From: Lysobacteraceae bacterium 2PB
Lineage (GTDB): Bacteria > Pseudomonadota > Gammaproteobacteria > Xanthomonadales > Xanthomonadaceae
Direction: 5' to 3'
Length of the DNA stretch: 64,000 bases
Assembly: GCA_005502915.1 (NCBI GenBank)
Contig: SCMT01000004.1
Span: forward strand, 62,001 to 126,000
The translations under genes and the position numbers were made by a program. The notes below the pieces were generated by a model. The model ran no database searches. It was not told where the DNA came from and saw nothing but the letters and a program-made list of their open reading frames with translations. This document shows positions 36,241 through 44,629 of the stretch, in pieces; the stretch's first letter is position 1; every line of letters begins with the position of its first letter.

Positions 36241-37263
36241 ATGAAGACTCGGGCAGTCAGACTTTTGGGGTTTTGGGCCATGGTGCAAACGCGTGCGTGT
36301 TGGACAACGTGGGGTCGGGCGATGATCGCCCTGGCTTCGCTCCTGGTGCCGGTGGCGGCGATGGCCCAGGCGGCCGATCCCAAGCCCTGGCAGCTGAACA
36401 TGGGGCAGGGTGTCACCGAATCGTCGAAACACGCGTACGAAGCGCACATGCTGGCGCTCTGGATCTGCGTGGTCATCGGCGTGATCGTGTTCGGCGCCAT
36501 GGCCTACGCCATGTTCAAGTTCCGCAAGTCCAAGGGCGCCAAGCCCGACGTGGACTTCACCCACAGCACGAAACTCGAGATCGTCTGGACGGCCGTGCCG
36601 GTCCTGCTGCTGGTGGCGATGGCCTTTCCGGCCACCAAGAAGCTGATCGCGATGTACGACACCCGCAACGCGGAGATGACGATCAAGATCACCGGTTACC
36701 AGTGGCTCTGGAAGTACGAATACCCGGGCACCAAGCCGGGCGAGTCCTTCGGCTTCACCAGCCGCCTGGACCGCAAGAGCGACCAGATCCGCCAGAGCAA
36801 GGTCGACGCCCGCACCGCCGGCCACGCGCATTACCTGCTCGACGTGGACAACCCGCTGGTCGTCCCGGTCGACACCAAGATCCACTTCCTGATCCAGGCC
36901 GACGACGTGATCCACGCGTGGTGGGTGCCGGCGCTGGGCTGGAAGCAGGACGCGATCCCGGGCATCACCAACGAAGCCTGGACCGAGATCAAGACGCCGG
37001 GCATCTACCGCGGCCAGTGCGCCGAACTGTGCGGCAAGGACCATGGCTTCATGCCCATCGTGGTCAAGGCCGTGAGCAAGGCCGAGTTCGCCCAGTGGGT
37101 CGCCGAGCAGCGCGCGAAGAACGCGCCGCCGGCTCCCGCCGCGCCGGCTGCGCCCGCCGAAGCCCCGGCCACCGAAGCCGCGCCGGCTGCCGAAGCCGCC
37201 GCGCCGGTGACCGCCGCCGCCGAACAGAACGCCCCCGCAGCCGCCGCCCAGACGGCCGGCTGA
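36241..37263 (+). CDS. coxB: Cytochrome c oxidase subunit II
   Basis: This 340-residue subunit of aa3-type oxidase receives electrons from cytochrome c at the dinuclear CuA site. It has a signal-like N-terminus (to about residue 44), two TM helices (about 70-92 and 112-134), the aromatic YQWLWKYEYPG segment, and CuA ligands His225, Cys260, Glu262, Cys264, His268 and Met271 (GQCAELCGKDHGFM). A 45-residue Ala/Pro/Glu tail ends it. The start at 36241 begins with a basic region; ATG at 36280 is an alternative. First gene of the oxidase operon. Confidence 0.95.
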   Translation: MKTRAVRLLGFWAMVQTRACWTTWGRAMIALASLLVPVAAMAQAADPKPWQLNMGQGVTESSKHAYEAHMLALWICVVIGVIVFGAMAYAMFKFRKSKGAKPDVDFTHSTKLEIVWTAVPVLLLVAMAFPATKKLIAMYDTRNAEMTIKITGYQWLWKYEYPGTKPGESFGFTSRLDRKSDQIRQSKVDARTAGHAHYLLDVDNPLVVPVDTKIHFLIQADDVIHAWWVPALGWKQDAIPGITNEAWTEIKTPGIYRGQCAELCGKDHGFMPIVVKAVSKAEFAQWVAEQRAKNAPPAPAAPAAPAEAPATEAAPAAEAAAPVTAAAEQNAPAAAAQTAG

Positions 37264-37286
37264 TCGCACCACATTCGAGGTAAGCC

Positions 37287-38906
37287 ATGGCCACCACTCA
37301 CGCCGATCACGCCGCAGACCACCACGGTCACGACCACAAGCAGGGCTTCATCGATCGTTGGTTCTTCTCGACCAACCACAAGGACATCGGCACGCTGTAC
37401 CTCGTGTTCAGCTTCGTGATGTTCATCATCGGCGCCGCGATGTCGGTGGTGATCCGCACCGAGCTGATGACCCCGGGCCTGCAGCACGTCAGCCCCGAGT
37501 TCTTCAACCAGATGACCACCATGCACGCGCTGGTGATGATCTTCGGCGGCGTCATGCCGGCCTTCGTCGGCCTCGCCAACTGGATGGTGCCGCTGCAGAT
37601 CGGCGCGCCCGACATGGCCCTGCCGCGCATGAACAATTGGTCCTTCTGGATCATGCCGTTCGCCTTCGCGCTGCTGCTGATGACGCTCTTCCTGCCGGGC
37701 GGCGCGCCTGCCGGCGGCTGGACCCTGTATCCGCCGCTGTCGCTGCAGGGCGGTTACAACCTCTCGTTCGCGATCTTCGCCATCCACATGATGGGCATCA
37801 GCTCGATCATGGGCGCGATCAACATCATCGCCACCATCCTCAACATGCGCGCCCCGGGCGTCGACCTGCTGAAGATGCCGATCTTCTGCTGGACCTGGCT
37901 GATCACCGCCTTCCTGCTGATCGCGGTGATGCCGGTGCTGGCCGGTGCGGTGACCATGCTGCTCACCGACAAGTTCTTCCTGACCAGCTTCTTCAACGCG
38001 GCCGGCGGTGGCGACCCGGTGATGTTCCAGCACATCTTCTGGTTCTTCGGTCACCCCGAGGTCTACATCATGATCCTGCCGGCCTTCGGCGTGGTGTCGG
38101 AAATCATCCCGACCTTCAGCCGCAAGCCGCTGTTCGGCTACCAGGCGATGGTGTACGCCACCGCCTCGATCGCCTTCCTCTCGTTCATCGTGTGGGCGCA
38201 CCACATGTTCACCGTCGGCATGCCGCTCGGTGGCGAGATCTACTTCATGTTCGCGACCATGCTGATCGCGGTCCCGACCGGCGTGAAGGTGTTCAACTGG
38301 GTCACCACGATGTGGCGCGGCTCGATCAGCTTCGAATCGCCGATGCTGTGGGCCATCGCCTTCGTCATCCTGTTCACCATCGGCGGCTTCTCGGGCCTGA
38401 TGCTCGCGATCGTGCCGGCGGACTTCCAGTACCACGACACCTACTTCGTGGTCGCGCACTTCCACTACGTGCTGGTCACCGGCGCCCTGTTCGCGATCAT
38501 CGCCGCCGTGTACTACTGGTGGCCGAAGTGGACCGGCCGCATGTACAGCGAGAAGCTGGCGAAGTTCCACTTCTGGTGGTCGATGATCTTCGTCAACCTG
38601 CTGTTCTTCCCGCAGCACTTCCTGGGCCTGGCCGGCATGCCGCGCCGCATCCCGGACTACAACGTCGTGTTCGCAGACTGGAACCTGATCAGCTCGATCG
38701 GCGCCTTCGGCATGTTCGCCACGCCGTTCATCATGGCGTACGTGCTGTGGCATTCGCTCAAGCACGGCGCCAAGGCGGAAGCCCGCTCGTGGGAAGGCGC
38801 GAAGGGCCTGGAGTGGACCGTGCCGTCGCCGGCGCCGCACCACACCTTCACCACGCCGCCGGTGATCAAGGACGGCGATCTCGCCCACGGCGACATCACC
38901 CACTGA
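37287..38906 (+). CDS. ctaD: Cytochrome c oxidase subunit I
   Basis: This 539-residue catalytic subunit binds heme a and the heme a3-CuB centre that reduces O2 and pumps protons. It has twelve TM helices. Key parts are TMHALVMIFGGVMPAF (heme a His), FWFFGHPEVYIMILPAFG (CuB His with the Tyr cross-link and the K-channel region), VWAHHMFTVGM (CuB His pair) and HDTYFVVAHFHYVL (axial His of both hemes). It lies 23 bases after coxB. Confidence 0.97.
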   Translation: MATTHADHAADHHGHDHKQGFIDRWFFSTNHKDIGTLYLVFSFVMFIIGAAMSVVIRTELMTPGLQHVSPEFFNQMTTMHALVMIFGGVMPAFVGLANWMVPLQIGAPDMALPRMNNWSFWIMPFAFALLLMTLFLPGGAPAGGWTLYPPLSLQGGYNLSFAIFAIHMMGISSIMGAINIIATILNMRAPGVDLLKMPIFCWTWLITAFLLIAVMPVLAGAVTMLLTDKFFLTSFFNAAGGGDPVMFQHIFWFFGHPEVYIMILPAFGVVSEIIPTFSRKPLFGYQAMVYATASIAFLSFIVWAHHMFTVGMPLGGEIYFMFATMLIAVPTGVKVFNWVTTMWRGSISFESPMLWAIAFVILFTIGGFSGLMLAIVPADFQYHDTYFVVAHFHYVLVTGALFAIIAAVYYWWPKWTGRMYSEKLAKFHFWWSMIFVNLLFFPQHFLGLAGMPRRIPDYNVVFADWNLISSIGAFGMFATPFIMAYVLWHSLKHGAKAEARSWEGAKGLEWTVPSPAPHHTFTTPPVIKDGDLAHGDITH

Positions 38907-38925
38907 TCGGCGTCCGACGACAGGC

Positions 38926-39063
38926 ATGAGCACGCAATCGCCCCTTTCGCAGGAACAGGTCGCCGCCCGTCGCGCTTCGGCGCGGCGGACCGCGCTGGTG
39001 TTCGCGGCGATCGCGTTCGCGGTCTACGTCGGCTTCATCGTCCTGAACGTGGTGGCGAAATGA
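38926..39063 (+). CDS. Small single-span protein in the cytochrome oxidase operon
   Basis: This 45-residue protein is too short for most gene callers. It has a polar start (MSTQSPLSQEQVAARRASAR) and one membrane helix (about 23-43) ending in VVAK. Its TGA overlaps the ctaG start (ATGA). The place between ctaD and ctaG, the overlap and the helix argue that it is a real small protein for oxidase assembly, as seen in related cox operons. It has a GGCATG start with a weak ribosome binding site. Confidence 0.65.
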   Translation: MSTQSPLSQEQVAARRASARRTALVFAAIAFAVYVGFIVLNVVAK

Positions 39064-39647
39064 GCGCGAAGCGACATCGCATCGGCATCGGCGGCATGGT
39101 CGCGGTGACCCTGTTGGCCTTCGGTTTCAGCTTCTCGCTGGTTCCGCTGTACCGCATCGCCTGCGAGAAGGTGTTCGGCATCCGCCTCGAACGCGGCCCG
39201 GTCGCGGAAGGCGATGCCGTCGCGGCCGTGCGCGACGACCGCATGGTCACCGTGGTCTTCGATTCGAACGTCAACTCAAAGCTGCCCTGGGAGTTCCAGC
39301 CCCACGTGCTGACGATGCAGGTGCGTCCCGGCGAGCCCTACGAAACCACCTACGTCGCCCGCAACCGCAGCGACCGCGACATCGTCGGCAGCGCCACGCC
39401 GTCGGTGGCGCCGGCACGTGCGTCGCAGTACTTCAACAAGACCGAATGCTTCTGCTTCACCGCGCAGACCCTCGCCGCCGGCGAGTCGCGCGACATGCCG
39501 GTGCGCTTCATCGTGGACCCGGGTCTGCCCGACGACGTGAAGACCGTGACCTTGTCCTACACCTTCTTCAAGAACGACGTGCTGACCGCCAGGCTCTCCG
39601 AGCCTGCGTCCGGTGCGGCCTCAGGTGCGCCGCGCAGCGCGCCCTGA
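39060..39647 (+). CDS. ctaG: Cytochrome c oxidase assembly protein CtaG (Cox11 family)
   Basis: This 195-residue membrane-anchored copper chaperone delivers Cu to the CuB site of subunit I. It has one TM helix (about 11-31), then a periplasmic immunoglobulin-like domain. The copper-binding CFCF motif is at Cys130/Cys132 in KTECFCFTAQ. The start overlaps the previous gene by 4 bases. Typical length. Confidence 0.95.
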   Translation: MSAKRHRIGIGGMVAVTLLAFGFSFSLVPLYRIACEKVFGIRLERGPVAEGDAVAAVRDDRMVTVVFDSNVNSKLPWEFQPHVLTMQVRPGEPYETTYVARNRSDRDIVGSATPSVAPARASQYFNKTECFCFTAQTLAAGESRDMPVRFIVDPGLPDDVKTVTLSYTFFKNDVLTARLSEPASGAASGAPRSAP

Positions 39648-39692
39648 CCCGTTCTCCAACCCATTCCGACAGCCCCACGCGAGACGACCGCC

Positions 39693-40577
39693 ATGGCCCA
39701 AGCGCACGCCGACCACCACGATTCCGCGATCTACTTCGTGCCGCACAGCAGCAAGTGGCCGGTCTTCGCCTCGGTCTTCCTGTTCGTCACCATGCTCGGC
39801 CTCGCCAGCTGGTTGAACCATGCCAGCTGGGGCAAGGCGACCTTCTACGTCGGCCTGCTCGGCCTGGCCGGCATCCTGTTCAAGTGGTTCGCCGACGTGA
39901 TCCTCGAATCGGTCAGCGGCTTCTACAACAAGCAGGTCGACGTGTCCTTCCGCATGGGCATGGTCTGGTTCATCTTCTCGGAGATCATGTTCTTCGCGGC
40001 TTTCTTCGGCGCGCTGTTCTACGCCCGCCAGTTCGCGCTGCCGTGGCTCGGCGGCGAGGGCGACGGCGCGATGACCAATGCGACCCTGTGGCCGAACTTC
40101 ACGGCAGCGTGGCCGAGCAGCGGTCCGGGCCAGGTCGGCGGCACCTTCCAGACGATCCCGGCCTGGGGCCTGCCGCTGATCAACACCCTGATCCTGCTGA
40201 CCTCCGGCGTCACCGTGACCCTCGCGCACCATGCGCTGAAGGCCGCGCAGCGCAAGGCCCTGCTGTTCTGGCTGGGCGCCACCGTGCTGCTGGGCTGCGT
40301 GTTCCTCGTGCTGCAGGTCGAGGAATACATGCATGCCTACAACGAGCTGAACCTGACCATGGGTTCGGGCATCTACGGTTCCACCTTCTTCATGCTCACC
40401 GGCTTCCACGGTGCGCACGTGACCCTCGGCACGCTGATGCTGGCCATCATGTGGCTGCGCTGCGCCAAGGGCCATTTCACCAAGGAAAACCACTTCGCGT
40501 TCGAAGCGGTGGCCTGGTACTGGCACTTCGTCGACGTGGTCTGGCTGGGCCTGTTCCTCTTCGTCTACGTCCTGTGA
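39693..40577 (+). CDS. coxC: Cytochrome c oxidase subunit III
   Basis: This 294-residue subunit has seven predicted TM helices. Family segments are FRMGMVWFIFSEIMFFAAFF, MGSGIYGSTFFMLTGFHGAHV (given as position about 222-242) and EAVAWYWHFVDVVWLGLF at the end. It stabilises the catalytic core and may aid O2 access. Last gene of the coxB operon; a terminator follows. Confidence 0.96.
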   Translation: MAQAHADHHDSAIYFVPHSSKWPVFASVFLFVTMLGLASWLNHASWGKATFYVGLLGLAGILFKWFADVILESVSGFYNKQVDVSFRMGMVWFIFSEIMFFAAFFGALFYARQFALPWLGGEGDGAMTNATLWPNFTAAWPSSGPGQVGGTFQTIPAWGLPLINTLILLTSGVTVTLAHHALKAAQRKALLFWLGATVLLGCVFLVLQVEEYMHAYNELNLTMGSGIYGSTFFMLTGFHGAHVTLGTLMLAIMWLRCAKGHFTKENHFAFEAVAWYWHFVDVVWLGLFLFVYVL

Positions 40578-40630
40578 TCCCGGGCTGCTCCGGCTTCGCG
40601 CCGGAGTGGTCTCCGTTCGACGGAAACGCG

Positions 40631-40655
40631 GAAGGCCGGCATTGCGCCGGCCTTC
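40631..40655 (+). terminator. Intrinsic terminator of the cox operon
   Basis: A perfect 10-base inverted repeat (GAAGGCCGGC, loop ATTGC, GCCGGCCTTC) starts 53 bases past the coxC stop. It is followed by GTGTCTG, so the T-tract is poor. Confidence 0.6.
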
Positions 40656-40747
40656 GTGTCTGAGTCAGTCGGTGTCGCGTCGCGTTCGAATCCGTGATTG
40701 CCCGTGTTCCGTATGGATTTCACGGGCCGCACATCAGGTCAACGGGT

Positions 40748-40978
40748 TCATCCGGCCGGGTTGCGACCCACGCCATGCGGTTCGACCCAGCCCATGTAGA
40801 TGGCCAGGATGAGCAGCAGGATCAGCGCCACGGACAAGGCGATGCGCTTGGTCAGGGCGTTGACCGTGCGTTTGGTCTGCCCCTTGTCGACCAGCATGTA
40901 ATAGAGCCCGGCGCCCAGGTTCCACAGAATCAGGATCAGAAACCCGACGATGAGCAGGGTCTTCAACGAATCGCTCAT
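40748..40978 (-). CDS. DUF2909-like two-helix membrane protein
   Basis: This 76-residue protein has two hydrophobic helices (about 6-30 and 46-64) joined by a short basic loop (VDKGQTKRTVNALTKR). This is the pattern of the DUF2909 twin-TM proteins often found beside cytochrome oxidase assembly genes. It is oriented against the flanking oxidase genes. Function unknown. Confidence 0.75.
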   Translation of the reverse strand: MSDSLKTLLIVGFLILILWNLGAGLYYMLVDKGQTKRTVNALTKRIALSVALILLLILAIYMGWVEPHGVGRNPAG

Positions 40979-41050
40979 GACCACCTCCGCAGGCGCGCGG
41001 TTGCGCCCGTTCTGCCGTGCATTATCGCAGGCGATGGAGGCGAGGGGGTG

Positions 41051-41800
41051 ATGCCCGGACTTCGGCGACATCCCGTGTTCCTGTGGGCATTCGCCCTGCT
41101 GGCGATGGCGGGTTTCGCCTCGCTCGGCGTGTGGCAGCTGGGGCGTGCCGAGATCAAGCGCGAGATGCTCGCCGACGCGCAGCGCGCCCTGGCCGCGCGC
41201 ATCCCGCAGCCTGCCGCCGTGATCGTCGATCCCGTCCGCGCCGATGCCTACGACTGGGTCGAGGTCAGGGGGCGTTTCGTCGATGCCCCTGCGGTGCTGC
41301 TCGACAACCAGCAGCGGGATGGCCGCGTCGGCGTGCGTGCGTATCGCGCATTCGAGACCGAGGCTGGCGCGCGCCTGCTCGTCGATCTCGGCTGGGTCGC
41401 CCTGCCGCCCGATCGCACCCTGCCGCAGGTGCCGCGCGATCCTGCACGCGATGCGCTGCGCGGCCTGCTGCTGCCGCCGCCGGGCAGCGGCCTGCGCCTG
41501 GGCGAGCCGCAGCCGCAGGGCGACGGCACCCTGCTGGCGATGCAGGTCGAGCCCGAGACCATCGCCCGTGCGCTGCGCCTGCCCGGGCTCGCGCCGCGCG
41601 TGCTGCGGCCCGAAGCGGAGGCCGGCTTCGGCTACCGGCGCGATTTCGACATCCTCCCCAACACGCTGCCGCCGGAAAAACACCTCGGCTACGCCGTGCA
41701 GTGGTTCGCGCTCGCCTTGGCGGTGCTGGTGACCGCCGTGCTGCTGAGCGTGCGCCGTGCCCGTCGCCTCCGCTCGTCCCCTGGACCCACGCCTGAGTAA
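41051..41800 (+). CDS. SURF1-family cytochrome oxidase assembly protein
   Basis: This 249-residue protein has the SURF1 layout: TM1 at about 9-26 followed by the GVWQLGRAEIKREM motif, a large periplasmic domain (with VEVRGRF and LVDLGWV), and TM2 at about 216-237 after the HLGYAVQWFALA motif. SURF1 helps insert heme a into subunit I. GAGGGGG sits just before the ATG at 41051; an in-frame GTG lies 3 bases upstream. Confidence 0.92.
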   Translation: MPGLRRHPVFLWAFALLAMAGFASLGVWQLGRAEIKREMLADAQRALAARIPQPAAVIVDPVRADAYDWVEVRGRFVDAPAVLLDNQQRDGRVGVRAYRAFETEAGARLLVDLGWVALPPDRTLPQVPRDPARDALRGLLLPPPGSGLRLGEPQPQGDGTLLAMQVEPETIARALRLPGLAPRVLRPEAEAGFGYRRDFDILPNTLPPEKHLGYAVQWFALALAVLVTAVLLSVRRARRLRSSPGPTPE

Positions 41801-41807
41801 CGCTGCA

Positions 41808-42374
41808 ATGACCACGCTCGACCCGTCCCGACGCAACCGCAACCGTTTCGCGCTGATCGCGATCTTCGCCATGTTCTTCGGTGGCTTCCTCGTCGCCGGC
41901 CTGTTGCGCTTCTCGGGTTGGCGCCCGGACGGGATGAAGAACCATGGCGAGCTGCTCGACCCGCCCGGCGACCTGCGCCAGGTCGTGCCGACGCTGGTCG
42001 ATGGCGGCGAGTATCGCTGGAACCCGGGCGAACGCATGTGGCGGATCGTGGTGGCCGCACCACCGGGCTGCGATGCGCCCTGCGTCAAGTTGACCCAGGA
42101 TCTCGAACTGGTGCGCGAACTCTTCGCGCAGCGCGCCGATCACGTCCACCTGCTGTGGATCGGCGAATTCCCGGCGAAAGGCCTGCGCACCCCGGCCCTG
42201 CGCGTGCTGCGCGACGATCCCGCCCTGCGTGCCGGCCTTCCGCGCGTGGACGACCCCAAGGGCGTTCCCGTCTATGTCATCGACCCCAACGGCTTCGTGA
42301 TTCTGCGCTACGCTCCCGGTTTCGACCCCGGGCATCTGCGCACCGACGTGGCCAGGCTCCTGAAACTGAAATGA
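41808..42374 (+). CDS. Membrane-anchored protein with an SCO-like CxxxC motif
   Basis: This 188-residue protein has one N-terminal TM helix (about 13-33). A periplasmic domain follows with Cys88 and Cys92 (GCDAPCVKL) and a later VYVIDPNGFVILRYAPGFDP strand pair with His176. SCO1/thioredoxin-like copper proteins use CxxxC plus a His. This one is shorter and more diverged, but its place 8 bases after surf1 and before ctaA fits a role in CuA or heme assembly. The Cys motif is seen; the copper role is inferred. Confidence 0.7.
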   Translation: MTTLDPSRRNRNRFALIAIFAMFFGGFLVAGLLRFSGWRPDGMKNHGELLDPPGDLRQVVPTLVDGGEYRWNPGERMWRIVVAAPPGCDAPCVKLTQDLELVRELFAQRADHVHLLWIGEFPAKGLRTPALRVLRDDPALRAGLPRVDDPKGVPVYVIDPNGFVILRYAPGFDPGHLRTDVARLLKLK

Positions 42375-42426
42375 CCGACGCCACCTGCATCGCGCCTTCG
42401 TCCCGCCTCCCGATCATCGACCTGCC

Positions 42427-43614
42427 GTGAATACATCCGCCGCTCCCAAGCCCGCTGTTCACAAGCCCGCCGTTCACAAGCCTGCTGTTCACAAGCATTT
42501 CCACCGGATCGCATGGCTTGCGGTCGCGCTCACGCTCTGCGTGATCGTGTTCGGCGCCTTCGTGCGCCTCTCCGACGCGGGCCTGAGCTGCCCCGACTGG
42601 CCGACCTGTTACGGTCGCGCGGCGTGGCCGAAGGAAGTCTCCGAAGCCGCAGCGCATTCCGCCAGCGAGATCCGCCCGTTCGAGACCCACAAGGCCTGGC
42701 GCGAGCAGGTCCACCGCCATGCGGCCGCCATCCTCGGCCTGCTGGTGCTGCTTCTGAGCCTCATGGCTGCGCGCAGGCGCAAGCTCGGCATCGCGCAGAT
42801 CCTGATCGCCGCCGGTTTCGTCGCCGCCGGCATCCCGCTGTACATGCACGGCTACATTGCGGCGGCGCTGGTCTCCGCAGGCATCGGTGAACTGATCCTG
42901 CTGCTGGCCGCGTTGCGATGGAGCAACGACGATCTCGCGCGGGCCGCCGCCTTCACGCTGATGCTGATCGTGTTCCAGGCGTTGCTCGGCAAATGGACCG
43001 TGACGATGCTGCTCAAGCCGGCCATCGTCATGGCCCACCTGCTCGGCGGCATGACCACGTTGGCGATGCTGTCGTGGATGGCATGGCGAGCCACCGACCG
43101 GCCGATCCGCATCGCCGGCGCCACCGCGATGCGCTGGTGGCTGATCGGCGCGGTGTTCGTCGTGGGCGTGCAGATCGCGCTCGGTGGCTGGGTCAGCGCC
43201 AACTACGCCGCGCTGGCCTGCGGCAACGATTTCCCGACCTGCGTCGGCAAGTGGGTGCCGCCGACGGACTTCCGCGAAGGCTTCGTGCTCTGGCGCGGCG
43301 TGGGCGTGGATTACGAAGGCGGCGTGCTCGATGGCGCATCGCGCATCGCCATCCAGCTCGCGCACCGGATCATGGCGATCGTCGTCTTCGCCTACCTGAT
43401 CGCGCTTGCGGTGAAGCTCATCCGCACCCCGGGGCTGTGGCTGACCGGTGTCGTCCTCGCCACGCTCACGCTGGTCCAGGTCGGTCTGGGCATCGCCAAC
43501 GTGAAGATGGGCCTGCCGCTCGCCGTGGCGACCCTGCACAACGCCGGTGCGGCGCTGCTGCTGTTGCTGCTGGTCAGCCTGCTGGCGCGGCTGCGCCGGC
43601 CCACCGACGAGTAA
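42427..43614 (+). CDS. ctaA: Heme A synthase
   Basis: This 395-residue membrane enzyme oxidises the C8 methyl of heme O to a formyl group to make heme A. It has eight TM helices. Conserved parts are LSDAGLSCPDWPTCYG and FETHKAWREQVHRHAAAILG near the start, LACGNDFPTCVGKW (extracytoplasmic Cys loop) in the second half, and AHRIMAIVVFAYL. It starts with GTG at 42427. The first 25 residues contain three copies of a 5-residue PAVHK unit that are absent from typical family members. Confidence 0.93.
   Translation: MNTSAAPKPAVHKPAVHKPAVHKHFHRIAWLAVALTLCVIVFGAFVRLSDAGLSCPDWPTCYGRAAWPKEVSEAAAHSASEIRPFETHKAWREQVHRHAAAILGLLVLLLSLMAARRRKLGIAQILIAAGFVAAGIPLYMHGYIAAALVSAGIGELILLLAALRWSNDDLARAAAFTLMLIVFQALLGKWTVTMLLKPAIVMAHLLGGMTTLAMLSWMAWRATDRPIRIAGATAMRWWLIGAVFVVGVQIALGGWVSANYAALACGNDFPTCVGKWVPPTDFREGFVLWRGVGVDYEGGVLDGASRIAIQLAHRIMAIVVFAYLIALAVKLIRTPGLWLTGVVLATLTLVQVGLGIANVKMGLPLAVATLHNAGAALLLLLLVSLLARLRRPTDE
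42451..42495 (+). repeat. Three 15-base tandem repeats in the ctaA 5' end
   Basis: CCCGCTGTTCACAAG, CCCGCCGTTCACAAG and CCTGCTGTTCACAAG follow each other and encode PAVHK three times. The unit is a multiple of three, so copy-number change would keep the frame. Confidence 0.85.
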
Positions 43615-43623
43615 AGGCCTCCC

Positions 43624-44544
43624 ATGACCTTTCCGTTGCGCGAGTACTGGGCGCTGACCAAGCCGCGCGTGGTGGCGCTGATCGTGTTCACCGCCTTCGT
43701 CGGCATGTTCCTGGCGGTGCCGGGCCTGCCGCCGTTGCGCGAGAGCGTGTTCGGCTTCCTCGGCATCTGGCTGGCCGCCTCCAGCGCGGCGGCGATCAAC
43801 CACCTGATCGACCAGCGCATCGACCGGGTGATGGCGCGCACGCAGCACCGTCCGCTGGCCACCGGCGCGCTCAAGCCCGCGCAGGTGCTGGCGTTCGCTG
43901 TGTTCCTCGGCACGCTATCGATGGCGATGCTGATCTCGATGGTCAACCCGATCACCGCCGCGCTCACCTTCGCGTCACTGATCGGTTACGCCATCGTCTA
44001 CACCGCCTGGCTCAAGCGCGCCACGCCGCAGAACATCGTCATCGGCGGCATCGCCGGCGCCGCGCCGCCGTTGCTCGGCTGGGCTGCGGTCACCGGCATG
44101 CGCAACGAGTGGGACTGGGCGCACGCGCTGCTGCTGGTGCTGATCATCTTCGTGTGGACGCCACCGCATTTCTGGGCCCTGGCGATCTTCCGCCGCGACG
44201 ACTACGCACGCGCGCTGGTGCCGATGCTGCCGGTCACGCATGGCGTGCAATACACGCGCTGGCAGATCCTGCTGTACACGGTGCTGCTGGTCATCGTCAC
44301 GGTGCTGCCCTACGCGGTGAAGATGAGCGGCGCCTTCTACCTCGGCGGCGCGCTCGTGCTCGGCGCGGTCTTCCTCTGGTACGCCTGGCGCCTGCTCGAT
44401 CCGCCGGACGAATTCTTCGCCATGCGCACGTTCAATTATTCGATCGTGTACCTGATGGCGCTGTTCGCGTTCCTCCTGCTCGACCACTGGCTGATGCCCC
44501 TGCTGGCCCCCGCACCGGCCTTCGAGCTCAAGCCCGCCCTCTGA
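43624..44544 (+). CDS. ctaB: Protoheme IX farnesyltransferase (heme O synthase)
   Basis: This 306-residue UbiA-family membrane enzyme adds a farnesyl group to heme B, giving heme O, the substrate of CtaA. Nine TM helices are visible. The prenyl-diphosphate-binding motif is [19 protein letters not shown] (about 59-77), with a second Asp-rich region [15 protein letters not shown] near 180-195. It lies 9 bases after ctaA. Confidence 0.95.
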   Translation: MTFPLREYWALTKPRVVALIVFTAFVGMFLAVPGLPPLRESVFGFLGIWLAASSAAAINHLIDQRIDRVMARTQHRPLATGALKPAQVLAFAVFLGTLSMAMLISMVNPITAALTFASLIGYAIVYTAWLKRATPQNIVIGGIAGAAPPLLGWAAVTGMRNEWDWAHALLLVLIIFVWTPPHFWALAIFRRDDYARALVPMLPVTHGVQYTRWQILLYTVLLVIVTVLPYAVKMSGAFYLGGALVLGAVFLWYAWRLLDPPDEFFAMRTFNYSIVYLMALFAFLLLDHWLMPLLAPAPAFELKPAL

Positions 44545-44629
44545 TCGCATCCACCCTTGTCCGGATGGTCACTCGACCCGTTCCGGCGGTGGCGCTACGC
44601 TTGGACGATCCAATGCCGAGGGTCGTTCC

